A DNA stretch of 21,608 bases from Polychytrium aggregatum (GCF_025602895.1 NW_026516567.1:1-21608); one strand, 5' to 3'; shown: positions 1 through 10,180, numbered from the stretch's first letter. A program made the numbers and translations. Notes: generated by a model not told the origin, from the letters alone.

Positions 1-464
1 ATCGTCTAGTAGTCCGTGTGCGAAAAACAGGGTAGCGGCCAGAATTTGGACGGTAACGTTGAGACCCAGGGATTCGTCCGCCAAGGCCTTCATCTCGGCA
101 ACGAGTTGATCTCGCTGGGCGGCGGGGGTGATGAAATAGCGGGCGATGGTGCCAATCGCTCTCAGCTCGATCTCGGACGCCTTTGCGATCTCGCTGATGA
201 CCATGTTGTACTTTTTCTGAGCCAGATAGGCCCGGTAGAGGAAGACCCTGCGCAGTAATCGTGCCTGCTCGGTCCGGGGCTGATGAGGATTTGTGGCCTC
301 GTTGACGACCTTCTGGTAGTCGCCGAGATAGAGAGGTTGCGGATGGGCAGAATCTCGTCTGGCGCGGCGGGCAAGTGCCGAGGAACGCAGAGGACGATCG
401 TGTCAGAGCAGCGTCTGGGCTGCGGATGGATCCGTCCACTCCACTCCATTTCATTGCGTTTCAT
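1..464 (-). CDS. COPE: Coatomer subunit epsilon (epsilon-COP), 5' part, partial at left edge
   Basis: Epsilon-COP is a helical-repeat subunit of the COPI coat and acts with alpha-COP in retrograde Golgi-to-ER transport. On the minus strand the reading frame from about 332 down to 1 gives LYLGDYQKVVNEA, then RRVFLYRAYLAQKKYNMV, then VTVQILAATLFFAHG, the order and spacing of the N-terminal part of this family. Just upstream, in another frame, is PDEILPIRNL, which matches the family's start (an acidic DEL/DEI segment, then RN, then FYLG). The two frames meet at about 326-345 and differ by one base. The most upstream ATG of the PDEILPIRNL frame is at 464; a second is a few codons later, and an intron near the start cannot be excluded. 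The C-terminal half lies outside the window. It is divergent from RIC8, about 580 bp away. The family call is firm; the start and the intactness are not. Confidence 0.85.
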
Positions 465-1046
465 GTCGGCTGGGCCGATGCTGGATGCAGACGGCCGAGA
501 ACGCCGCGGCTGAAGGCGAACAGCGCTGCCATCGGGGGCAGCAGCGACGGACGAGGACGGCCGATAGCGTCACGGAGAGGGCCCGGCGATGGCGCGGTTA
601 CCTAGAGCAGGATCGGCCATATCGACGGTTTGCAGAGGCAGGGACTGGGCGGCAGGACGGGGCGGGCAGCAAGGCCTGGAGGCAGCAACGGGAATCTCGA
701 GATGTGCAGAGAGCGGCCAAGGGATTCCCCTTTTGCCTTTTGGAGGCGGGTCTCGGGGCGAGGCCGCGAGCGAGGCCGAGGACGACGCGAGACGAGGGCG
801 AGGACAGGATCGAGCCGACGGCGCCGGCCAATCAGCGGCGCGCATCGCATCAGGGGCTTGGGCCCTGGTTGGCGAGGGCGAAGCGGGCGGTCAGCGTGGG
901 GTTGGGCCGCGTCGCAGCGCATCGCATCGGATTGCATTGCATTGCATCGGATTGCATCGCATTGGATCGTGGTGGATCGTGGTGGATTTCATTGTGCCGC
1001 ATCGCTTCATATCTCATCGCAGCGCATCGCATCTCACAACCGAGCC
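465..1046. promoter_or_regulatory. Divergent intergenic region between epsilon-COP and RIC8
   Basis: This 582-bp stretch separates two genes transcribed away from each other, so it should hold both promoters and 5' UTRs. It is GC-rich up to about 900 and then becomes a CATCG/CATTG-rich repeat tract just before the RIC8 ATG. The long overlapping reading frames here have biased, arginine-rich translations and show no family similarity, so I regard them as chance open frames. No clear TATA box was seen. Confidence 0.5.
911..1036. repeat. Degenerate GCATCGCATT-type minisatellite in the RIC8 promoter/5' UTR
   Basis: Imperfect tandem copies of GCATCGCATC, GGATTGCATT and GGATCGTGGT words run to within about 10 bp of the RIC8 start codon. 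The array shows 5- and 10-bp periodicity and is strongly asymmetric between strands. A short GCGATGC-rich tract of similar character occurs at the right end of the window. Confidence 0.8.
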
Positions 1047-3809
1047 ATGGAGGACCGCAAGTGGAAGACGCTCTCTGCGACCACCCCAAACGGCGCTGCC
1101 CGTGCCCTCTTCTCAGAGATTCTGGCAAAGTACGGTGCCGCCACTCAGTTCGTGCTCCGAGGCATCGTCTCTGCCGAGGCAAAGAGCTACTTCATCCAAA
1201 CGATCCTTGATGTCCTTGTCCAGCCAGTCGAAACCCGGCCCTGGGACGATGCAGGTGGGTTGTCCGTATTGCCAGTCGATGCAAACCTTTGTCGTCTTTG
1301 CTGAACCCAACCGTCAATGCCTTGCAAATGGCGTGGCCTCTTGTTGCCAGTCCGGCAGCGTGCTTTGAACTGCCTCCGTGTTCTTGGACGAGAGCCCCTG
1401 GGATGCTCTGCGTTATATACCCCGCAGGTGGGTTCTAGAGATTAAACAGGGGGGAATATGTGTCCCGGTCATGGCTTGGGCGATGGCTAACGGACAATAC
1501 GCGCTCCAGGGCATCGGGCTGCTGATCGAGCAGGCCCAGATCCGCCCAGACTCAGTCTTTAGCGACTCTGAGTGTGCCCTCGAAGCCCTGCGGGTGCTCT
1601 CAAACTGCCTCTTCCAGAACCTGGGCTGCATACCTGTGTTCCTGTCGGTCGGCGGCGGGGAGGGATGCGTCAATGCACTGAAGGTAAGCAGAACCACCAT
1701 CCAAGATGCACGGACGAGGCCAGAGATGCGGATCTCCAACCGGCGCATTGTCGATACATTGACTGACCACTGCGTCCCCACTGACACTGGGGTTGGGATC
1801 GGTGTTGCCGTTCGCTGCTGGCGATGCAATCCCGATGCAGCTTCCGGCCCTCTCGCTCAATGCCCGGTTCCTCGTCGCGCGCATTCTGTTTCTGGCGACG
1901 CATACTGGAGACCCGGTCATTCTTGAAAATGCCCACAGGATCGGGGCCGTCGATACGCTCGCCGACGTAAGTGCCAATGAGCGTGGGTCTAAAGGGCCGC
2001 TTGAATGGACAGGGTGCAGTGCATATGCATGGGGCTCACACCCAAAGCAATGGACTCACACCCAAAGTAATGGGCTTACATCCAAAGCAATGGGCTCACA
2101 TCCCGCCGCACGGCACCGCATGTCTGCGTTTCTGTATCATGCCAGTGCTTCAACCGCACTCTCGATGAACTGCTTGCGAACCTGCCCGTGCCTGAAGGAA
2201 GCGCCGACTACACCATGACGCTCTCCGAGATCCTCAAGATCCTCTTCAGCTTCATGCACCACGAGGTCAACACGGGCATCTCCGACAGCCTCCCCGTCAG
2301 TCAGTGGCCTACTGAAGGACGATCGAAAGCCGAGGCCACAAAAACCAAGATTGCCGAGCGCTACCGAGGGTGAGGCTTCGCCTGGATCGAGTTCGTCCGT
2401 AGTGTCGACCCTCGGCGCGATGCGATGGGGAGACTGTGTCAGCGATTCAAAAAGAAAGGCCGATAGCTCAATGCGGTTAAAGAGCCACACGCAAACCTGC
2501 AGCCATCGCTATTTCGTGCATCTCACTACCGCCATACTTGGTCCAGGTTCTTTCCGGGAATTCTCAAGCTGTTCCGAGCTACTCCGATCAGCACTACTCA
2601 GCCGCTCGCACCGCCGCACAACCATATCGTTCACGCACTGATGAATTACCCGGTTCGAGAGGAGCCGTGGTCTCGCGAATGGTTCCCGGTCTCCGCAGAG
2701 ACAAACAAGACCGACTACGAGGCGGTTGTCAAGCTCATGGATCTTCTGGAGCGCATGGTAACCGTTGCGATCCCGCCCCGGGGACGCGACGACTATGACT
2801 TTGATGACGGCGCCCTTGAGTTGCAGGGAAACAAGCTAGACGATGTACTCCCGCCGGTGATTCTGGTGCTTACCAGCGTCGCCAAGGAAAACCATGGCGC
2901 ACGCAAGTTGATGCGAAGGCGGTTGATGCCTGAGGACATGTATGTGACCGATTCACTGCGGGCAGCTGTGTCCACTGAACGACCCGGGCCACCGCTTACT
3001 TTGCTGATTGTTTGTCACCACAGCGACCGAAGCAAGCCGCTCGATCGGATCGAAACAGTCACTGGACGGCTGATCCGCTTCATGACCAGCATCAGCCTGC
3101 CCAACGTTAAAGTCTGCACGGGAGAGTTTGTGTACGAGCTCTTTGATGCCAACCGTAGGTATCTACGTGGAGTGCAATGGAGCAACGGCACAGCAGCGAT
3201 AGAGCAATGGCCCAGCAGCAATGAAGTAGCATCACAGTAGCATTGGGACCATGATGCGGTGGCGACCGCATGGGAGGATGAATTCCTCCACATGCTGTAC
3301 CTAGCCCAAACGATCATCGGAGATCGGAGTGCCAGCAAACTGGAGTTGAAATGCCTGTATTGACCGTTATATCTTTGCCCCCCCCCTCAGCGCAAAAGCT
3401 CGTGGAGTACGTTGGGTACGGCAATGCTGCTGGATTCTTGTTTGCACACGGCATGATGGGCGGCCAGCAGCCGCCAAGCACTTCGTCCATCACCCCTCTG
3501 GCCGAAGGCGACGCCGAGGATGAGACAGCCACCATCACTCCCAGCACCAGCCAGACGCGCAGCGAATATGAGCCCTCGCTCCAAACGTCAACGGCTCCGA
3601 GCCAGACTCCAACGCTCAAACCGACGCCGCCCATCAACCCCATCACTGGCTCGTACGAGCAGGAGGATCTGAAGGAGGAATGGAACAAGATGACTGACGA
3701 GGAGAAGGAGCGAGAAGCAGAGCGGCTGTTTGTTCTGTTCGACCGCTTGAACAAGACGGGGATCATCAAGGCTGTGCCCACCGATCAGTTTGACCAGGCG
3801 CCCAAGTAA
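1047..3809 (+). CDS. RIC8: RIC8/synembryn, G-alpha chaperone and guanine nucleotide exchange factor
   Basis: RIC8 proteins fold nascent G-alpha subunits and act on them as non-receptor exchange factors in the cytosol. Proposed exons are 1047-1254, 1351-1427, 1510-1683, 1841-1966, 2146-2369, 2547-3154 and 3391-3809. All joins have GT..AG ends and matching phases, giving 611 aa, somewhat longer than animal Ric-8 (about 530). Signatures include LNCLRVLGREP near residue 77, ALEALRVLSNCLFQN in exon 3, FFPGILKLFRATP after the exon 5/6 join, and VEYVGYGNAAGFL near residue 478, matching the conserved YTGYGNAAG block. The tail MTDEEKEREAERLFVLFDRL matches the C-terminal helix of the family. A Ser/Thr/Pro-rich loop of about 70 residues lies between the last two. 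Helical armadillo-like repeats make up most of the protein. Intron 4 carries a minisatellite. The exon 5 donor (GTGAGG at 2370) was chosen because its phase fits the exon 6 acceptor. Confidence 0.93.
2029..2107. repeat. 20-bp tandem repeat within RIC8 intron 4
   Basis: About four copies of a unit close to ATGGGCTCACACCCAAAGCA start at 2029, 2050, 2070 and 2090. The first has one extra G and the last is truncated. The array lies inside the intron 1967-2145. Confidence 0.9.
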
Positions 3810-4417
3810 CCTGCGCGGCGTCGTGTAGATCGCATGGCGGATCGACGGGATTGCTCACCCAACGACCCCATTACAGCCGAATGAGCTTCTTTGCCAGGCC
3901 GACGGATGAGCTCTTGCTCCTTGGCACGACACCCGAGAAGACAGTCTTGAATACACTCGGTCGATCTCCTGTGGCGATGAGTGAGTGTGGTGCATCCACT
4001 CGATGTGGGAGTGTGGTGTATCCACTCGATGTGGGAGTGGTGCCTTCCGCTTGAGGGGAGCCATCTGTGCGAGAGAGCGTCCTTGATTCAGATCCAGAAA
4101 CATATCACTGAACCGTCATGGCCAGCGCGCGATGTGCTTTTGCTGACACTGCGGGCTCTGAGTGATTCGCCAGTGAGGAGCTTCCCGCTCGTCGCCGTCG
4201 TCGCTTGACAGGAGCTGGGTTGCAAGGCCGGATGGTCTCTGGTTGCTGTTCCCACAGCACAGCGGATTCGAATGTCGCCCTGGCTCGAGCCAATCGAGCC
4301 ACCCTGCGCCAGATCAGTTCAAGCTCCAGGGGCATTTGCTGCCCGTTGCTGATGCCGTCGCTGCGAACGCTCTCCTCCATCAAGCCCGTTGCCCCCCATC
4401 CGCATCTCTCTGTCATT
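3810..4417. other. Intergenic region RIC8 to ubiquilin, with a candidate short exon
   Basis: This 608-bp stretch holds the RIC8 3' UTR and the ubiquilin promoter. Two things stand out. First, a short open frame begins with ATG at 3881 (MSFFARPTDELLLLGTTPEK...) and ends at a perfect GTGAGT donor at 3981, in phase 1. Second, a 26-bp tandem repeat starts right at that donor. The ubiquilin frame is open upstream to about 4205, behind an AG acceptor at 4210-4211, so an upstream exon could join it in frame. This could be a chance arrangement. Confidence 0.4.
3983..4044. repeat. 26-bp tandem repeat, two full copies plus part
   Basis: The copies at 3983-4008 and 4009-4034 differ by one base (GCATCC versus GTATCC); a partial third copy follows. 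The unit begins GAGTGTGGTG and ends CTCGATGTGG. Confidence 0.9.
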
Positions 4418-6849
4418 ATGAGCTCATCGGAAAGCAGCGCCGCATCCCCGACCTCGTCTGTCGTCACTGTCCGTCTGCCGAGCGGCAGCAAGCTCGAGGT
4501 TCTGGCCGACCCGCTGTCCACCACTGTTCTGCAGCTCAAGGAAAAGATCGCCGTCCTGGGCAACATTCCCGCAGCCGAGTCGAGACTGGTGTTTGCCGGG
4601 CGAATCATGTCGGACGACTCGAGTCTGCTCTCCGAATATGGCATCAAGGACCGGGGCGACATCATCAATCTCGCGCGCAAGGCCAGCAACAGCCTGACGG
4701 CTCCCTCGGCCGCCTCGCCCGCTTCCTCGGTCGTCCCGACTCCGGCCACGGCCCAGGCGTCCAGCCCGTTCGGAAACATGAGAGAAATGATGAACAACCC
4801 GCTGATCCAATCGCTGCTCGACAACCCGACTTTTATGGAGTCGATCCTGCAAGTCTGTATCTCGATGTGTTCCTTTCGTTGCAATTCCTTGCACGGGCTT
4901 GCCCATACCAGGCCTCTGTGTCGATGGAGTGAGATTTCAATGTCGTTAGATACGCCTGTGGTGCCCTCGTGCACGTTGGTTCCGGCGCCTGGCTGACGCT
5001 CTGCTATTCGCGGACTAATGTCCACCGCTGACCTTCCCAGAGCGATCCTCGGCTCCGGCAAATGTCCGAGCGAAATCCAGAGGTGGCGCGAATGATGCGT
5101 GACCCACAGGTGAGCGACTGCAACCGATCTGGCGGGCCCGTGGCTGATTGTATTGGCCCTCAGGGAGGAGGGGGAGAAATCTCTGTGGCCAAAAAGTACT
5201 CGCGGATACCTTCCGGATCGCTGAGGGCCTATGCGACATGGACCTCCCGCATTGGCTAACAAATTGCTCTGGTTGCTGTGGGGTGGACGGCGCAGTTTCT
5301 GCGACAAATGTCAGAGACGATGCGGAACCCGGCACTGATGCAGGAGATGATGCGCAATCACGGTGAGTATCGAGGCATCCAGGGCCACAGGATTTGCATA
5401 ATGCAGTGGCGCTGATGAAGGCCGTTTGCTCTGCACACAGACCGACAGCTCAGCAACATCGAAGCCATCCCCGGAGGCTTCAACTACCTTTCCAGCATGT
5501 ACCACGAGATGGAGGAGCCCGGCGACACAGCTGCCGCGACAAGAGATTCTGGTAGGACCGAGAGATGCCACAGCCAACCGAGTGGCGAGGCATTTGCATC
5601 TCCGGCGCCTGAAGCAAGCAGCTGCGATGCCCAGAGAACATACGCAAGCTGATGCGGTATCTAATCACGGCCACAGAGGAGGCGAACCGACGTATGGCGG
5701 AGGCTCTTGGCGTGAGCCAGACTCATGCCTCCAGCGGACCCAACGATCAGCCCCTCCCGAACCCGTGGGCCCCAACAAGACCGGCAACCGCTCGCAATGC
5801 GACTACGCCTGCCAGCCAACCTGTGGTACGCAACTCGCAGCACTCTGTTGAAATGCACATCGCCACGTTTGGGCTGCATTTCCAACGCTCCGAGCGACAG
5901 TTGTCCCTGTGCGACTGGCACTCGCTCCATGAGTATCTGTCGACGACACAAGCGAAACACTGTCAATCTCATATGCGAAATAACCTCGACTTGCATGGGC
6001 GTCCGTGTTCCTGACCCTGGTTCCCCCCCCTCCTCCTTCACTCTATTTCGATAGCCCGCCGCCCAAGCACCATCCCTTGGCATGCCGTTTGCTTTCCCGT
6101 TCGGCGCACCGGCCTCGTCTGCCGGAGCGACCACTCCTGGTCAGGCTGCGGCGGCTGGCAGCGTTGATGAGCAGCAGATTCTTCGCCAGCTGGAGCTGCT
6201 CAACCTGGTCCTGGGCGGATCGTCGCGAACGGGGCCCTCAGCACCCTCAGCGCCCTCTACAACAGCGGCAACGACGACGACTCCAACCACAACCCCGACT
6301 TTTGCGGCACCCACCACAACGACACCGGCCGCATCGGCTCTGCCGACGACTCCCCAGACTACTCCGTTCCCTGGAGCCTGGGGCGCCCCGTGGATGATGG
6401 GGCCGGGTGCCAATGCCAATGCTGACCCAGCCGCGCTCCAGCGCCAATTGGAGACGCTCCAGTTGCTCTTTGGCGGAGGAGCGCTGGGCAGCCCCTATGG
6501 TGGGGGCTTTGGCGGATTCCCAGTCTATCCCAATGCCGCTGGAGTCGCGGCTATGACGCCAACGGCCGGCAGCCCAGGTGGAACGGCCCCGGCATCTACA
6601 GTCACAAGCGCCGAACGGCACCAGCAACTGAAGGAGCAGCACCGTCCTCAGCTCGATATGCTGAAGGACATGGGCTTTGACGACGAGGAAAAGTGCCTGA
6701 AGGCACTCCTGGCATCGGTAAGCAAGCGCACGACAAGGACGGCATGCAGTGCAGAAACCTGATGGACGCGGGCTGACACGAGCCGTACTTTTGAATACCA
6801 ACAGGGCGGAAACGTTGATGCCGCTGTGGGATACATGCTCGACATGTAG
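4418..6849 (+). CDS. DSK2: Ubiquilin/Dsk2-type ubiquitin receptor (UBL-STI1-UBA)
   Basis: Dsk2/ubiquilins bind ubiquitinated clients through UBA and the proteasome through UBL, and chaperone hydrophobic segments. Proposed exons are 4418-4852, 5041-5109, 5296-5362, 5441-5551, 5677-5825, 6055-6717 and 6805-6849, giving 512 aa with consistent phases. Residues about 14-88 are a UBL domain (TVRLPSGSKLEV, RLVFAGRIMSDD, YGIKDRGDIINL). STI1-type motifs follow at about 125-225 (NNPLIQSLLDNPTFMESIL, RNPEVARMMRDP, RNPALMQEMMRNHDRQLSNI, IPGGFNYLSSMYHEMEEP). LPNPWAP follows, then a Pro/Thr/Ala/Gly-rich linker with two similar helices (ILRQLELLNLVLGG and LQRQLETLQLLFGG). The UBA domain at about 473-512 has DMGFDDEEKCLKALLAS spliced to GGNVDAAVGYMLDM. 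The start at 4418 lies 13 residues before the UBL; in-frame ATGs at 4232 and 4352 are possible but add atypical sequence. Confidence 0.95.
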
Positions 6850-7851
6850 AAACTGGTGGTGCCGCGGTCGCCGATGGGATCAGGCAGGCACACTGGCGGG
6901 GTGTGCTATGAATACATATTGGCGCACTGGACATGATCCGCCACAAACTGAAGTGGTCTGATGGGGATGCATGAAGATGGGCCCAGTGCCGCGCCTGGCT
7001 CACTCGTTACTTGGCTGCTTGGCTGGGTGCTTCCTTGGTTGGGTGCATGGTTGCTTCATGGCGGCGGGTGCTCCGTGGGCAGCGATTCAAGGCCAACCCC
7101 CCGCGAGAGCGCGGCGAGGAGCAGCGAGAGCAGAGGCCGGCGAGGACCGACGCGCCGTCTCGCCGGCAGCGAGGACGCTCTCGCCGCGCCTTTGCGTTGT
7201 TCTCGCCGCGCTCTCGCCGCGCGCTGCGTCTCGCTCCCGCTCTCGCCCAACCGCCGCCCGGTCCGCCCCTGTCGCGGCGAGAGATGGCGGTGCGCTTTTG
7301 CTCTCGGAGAAGGGGTGTTGGGGAGAGGGCGAGAATAAAGCATAGGCCGGCTCTTGCCCGGCTGGTCTTCCTTCCGTCGCCCGGCGCAAGCATCTGCCTG
7401 TCCTTCTGCACCCACCCAAGAGCCCGGCCAGGCCAGTCCAGCGATACTGAATTTTTTTTTTGTCTGGTGTGTGTCGCTCGTTTTGTGCTGGGGGCATCCC
7501 CGCTTGGTCGTCCGGCCTGCTTGCCTGCCGCTGCTGCTCGGCCTTCCCCACAGCCGCCAGCCCGTTTCGCAGGCCAGCTCGCCGGCTGCTCCGTCCTTGC
7601 ATCTCCCGGCCGACTCTGGGCCTCTCGTTCTTCTCTCGCCTCATCGGCGCTGTGCAGAGGAGTGCATTGTTGCCAGACTGGTGTGTCCGCGAGTCGATAC
7701 TGAACCCTCTCTGTGCCCCATTCCCAGCGGTTTACTCTGCTTCTAAGCCCCTCGTCTGCCTCTTCCAGCACCTCTCTGCCTGGTTCTCTTATTGAGCTTT
7801 CGCCTCCCTTTTATTTTATTTTTTCCTGTCAACCGATTGCTGACCTTGAGC
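6850..7851. promoter_or_regulatory. Intergenic region ubiquilin to CKS1; promoter and pyrimidine-rich leader
   Basis: About 1 kb lies between two genes on the same strand. It contains a GCGA/CTCGCCG-rich block (about 7080-7330), an A10/T10-type run near 7452, and a CT-rich stretch reaching the CKS1 start, which is typical of a fungal promoter and leader. Several frames stay open for 180-250 codons on both strands across 7007-7770. They overlap each other, are dominated by Arg/Pro/Ala/Ser, and show no family similarity, so I do not call a gene. Confidence 0.5.
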
Positions 7852-9458
7852 ATGCTCGATATGGTCGTGGATGACTATGGGGCCGAGAAGCGCTTCCTGC
7901 CATGTCGAGAGGACAGACGTCCAGGCAGCCCAGCCAACCTCAGCCCTGCCCCAAGAGGGCTCGAGCAGCCCCATCGCCACCCCTACCACAGCCCCAGTCG
8001 AGATGCCTTTGCGGCCGGGCTGTATCGGTTCAACAGCCTGGGTCTTGGCGGCCGTCCTGGCGACGACCCCGTCGAGGTCCAGCATGGGCATGACAAGCCG
8101 CCGGGCGGCCGCCAACATGGCGATCAAGACGCCGAAGGCCGCGATGATCGAGACGAGGACGAATATGACGAAGACGAGGACGAAGACGAGGACGAGGATG
8201 AGGACGACTCCTACGACGAGGATCTTTCGCCGGAGCGAGAGACTGAGACCCTGTTTGGCTCCACTCATCCTTCGCGCAACCTGGACGAATGGAACATGAA
8301 GCAGCTGCGGGGCAAGATGAGATACTCGGAAGTCTGCGTGGATGACGACTATTTCGAGTACCGGTGAGGACTGTGCGGGATCGACCAATGTCGCGGCTGC
8401 TCGGTTGTCGACGTGCAGATGTGATGTTGTGCCTGTTGCCCTGGAGTTGCCCTGGAGTTGCCCTGGAGTTGCCCGAGGCCGAGTCCCTCATCTCGGCAGC
8501 CCAGTCGCCCGAGCTTGGTGCCCATGCAGCGCCAACCTCGCCAACGACACAAATGTGCATCTTCCCACGTCTCGTTGGTATTCTAACCGTGGCTATCGCT
8601 TGCATACCACGGCCGGCCCATCGCACTCCCCAGCCATGTTATCCTCCCCAAAGACCTCTACAAGTACACAAACATTCGACTGAATCCGCACAGGCTCGCG
8701 CACGAAGAGTGGGTTGAACTGGGCGTCAACATCGCCTGGGACTGGGAGCACTACTTTGTCCACGTTCCTGGTCCCGATCAGCCGGTAAGTCGGCAGTTTC
8801 GAGCTGAGGGGCCTGGTGCATGAGTGAGTCGATGGATGCATCTCGCCTTTCGGCATTCAACGCGCTGCCACCCCGGCTACCGAACGGCTAATCAATATCG
8901 GTTCCCCGCTTTCTTTCTCCACCCATCCGTGTTCAGTGGGTTTTGCTGTTTCGCAAGCGAAAGGCAGACCCAGTGCCGACAAGACAGCTCAAGGCCAAGC
9001 CGCCATCGTCCACGGCAAAGCAAAATGCTCAGAGTAGCAAAGTCAAGACCCCAACGAAGCGGAAGCGTCCCAGCTCGGCACCTCGGGCTGGCCCCAAGGC
9101 CAATTTGACCCCAAGCAAAATCACCCCACAGTCGTCCTTCCAGTCCGAGACCCGTCCCACGACCCCAAAGCAGCAGCAATCAAGGCCTCACAAGAAGCCA
9201 AGCCCCTCATATCAGGGCCATGCCAAAGGCGCCCAGGCAGCCGCCACGCCTGGACCAGATCCGTCGCCCGGACTCCATCTTGGCTCAAACGGCAGACCCA
9301 GCCCGGTTCTACAGAGCCTCCGCCAGAACGAGAACCAAGAGCGCAACCAGCCCCACGCAGCACCCCTCTATGCCGCCGGCCTGGGAGAGTCCAAGATACC
9401 GATCCCAGGAACCCCCCGACGCTCCGCGCGACTACAGGCCCTCGGCAACAAGACCTAA
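7852..9458 (+). CDS. CKS1: Cks1/Suc1 cyclin-dependent kinase regulatory subunit with long N- and C-terminal extensions
   Basis: Cks proteins bind CDKs and dock phosphorylated substrates on them. Proposed exons are 7852-8363, 8634-8784 and 8937-9458, giving 394 aa against about 80-150 for the usual family member. The Cks domain spans about residues 158-235: RYSEVCVDDDYFEYR, HVILPKDLYKYTNIRLNPHR, HEEWVELGVNIAWDWEHYFV, then HVPGPDQPWVLLFRKRK. The EYRHVILPK, EEW..LGV and LLFR blocks are diagnostic. The N-terminal ~157 residues are Pro/Arg/His-rich with an uninterrupted Asp/Glu run around 98-124. The C-terminal ~160 residues are basic, Ser/Pro/Gln-rich and probably disordered, with KRKR and RRSARLQ segments that suggest nuclear localisation. 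The alternative start at 7861 would drop three residues. Splice phases agree at both joins. Confidence 0.93.
8436..8474. repeat. 11-bp tandem repeat in CKS1 intron 1
   Basis: Three exact copies of TTGCCCTGGAG and a partial fourth lie inside intron 8364-8633. Confidence 0.95.
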
Positions 9459-10180
9459 CGGTGTCTCCTGTTCGATGCATCCCGCCGATGTCGATTGAGC
9501 TTTTTTGGCCTTGCGGTTCCTTGGTCGTCACGGGTCGTGCTTTAGTCTTGCCTGGCTCGGGTCTCACAATCTTGCGTGGGATGGATTCTGCTCCGGCAGG
9601 ACTGTGAGGGTTGACTCCTCCAGCTTTCTTCTCCTCTCCTGCTCTGCACATACACCCTCCTCTATCCCACACCTTAAACTGCACTAGATCGGCTTTTTCT
9701 TCTTTCCTTTTGATCCCAGGCCCGCCACCTCTCGGTCGATCACGTTCGACTGCAAAGCTCTCGCCATGTTATTTATTGATCCAAGTGCGATCGACTCTGG
9801 GCAACCTCTGGCCGTGCCTTTGCTCTCCTCTTCGCCCCGCCATCCTCGAGGCGCCACCCCTCCATACGCCACCGACGCATATGCACCGCCCTTGCCTTCC
9901 TCTTAATCTAGCCTGCACCATCGCCGTGTCTTCTTTTGTTGATGTACCGGCAGGCAGTCTGTTTTGATGCCTTGCAGCGACTATGGCTCCAGTTCAGTGA
10001 AAGGAAAAACAAACAAAATCTGATGACCCGACATCCCCGCAATCGGAAGAAAGAGCGCGGGAGAGAGAGAGAGAGAGAGAGAAACAGAAAAAATAAAACT
10101 AAAAATAAAATACACAAGAAGGAATGCAATGCTTGGACCTCTCATTTCGTGCGCGGTACTCCGGACCGACCAGAACGTCA
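9459..10180. other. Convergent intergenic region CKS1 to Sel1-repeat gene
   Basis: This 722-bp stretch lies between two convergent genes, so it should contain two 3' UTRs. It is TC-rich on the CKS1 side. On the other side it ends in a GA microsatellite followed by an A-rich tract (10085-10115) that includes AATAAA-like words on the plus strand. No supported coding sequence was found. Confidence 0.5.
10059..10082. repeat. (GA)n microsatellite
   Basis: About eleven GA dinucleotides in a row, followed by an A-rich tract, lie about 100 bp beyond the stop of the minus-strand Sel1 gene. Confidence 0.95.

Noticed and set aside
2029..2107. CRISPR-like or regulatory repeat array
   Set aside because: Units are contiguous without spacers, sit inside a spliced intron of a eukaryotic gene, and are a minisatellite.
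4255..4285. tRNA-like GATTCGAATG word
   Set aside because: There is no matching acceptor stem, D arm or anticodon arm around it; no tRNA was found in the window by eye.
7007..7771. Several 180-254-codon open frames on both strands between ubiquilin and CKS1
   Set aside because: They overlap each other, are strongly biased to Arg/Pro/Ala/Ser and show no motif; the GC-rich composition explains the lack of stops.
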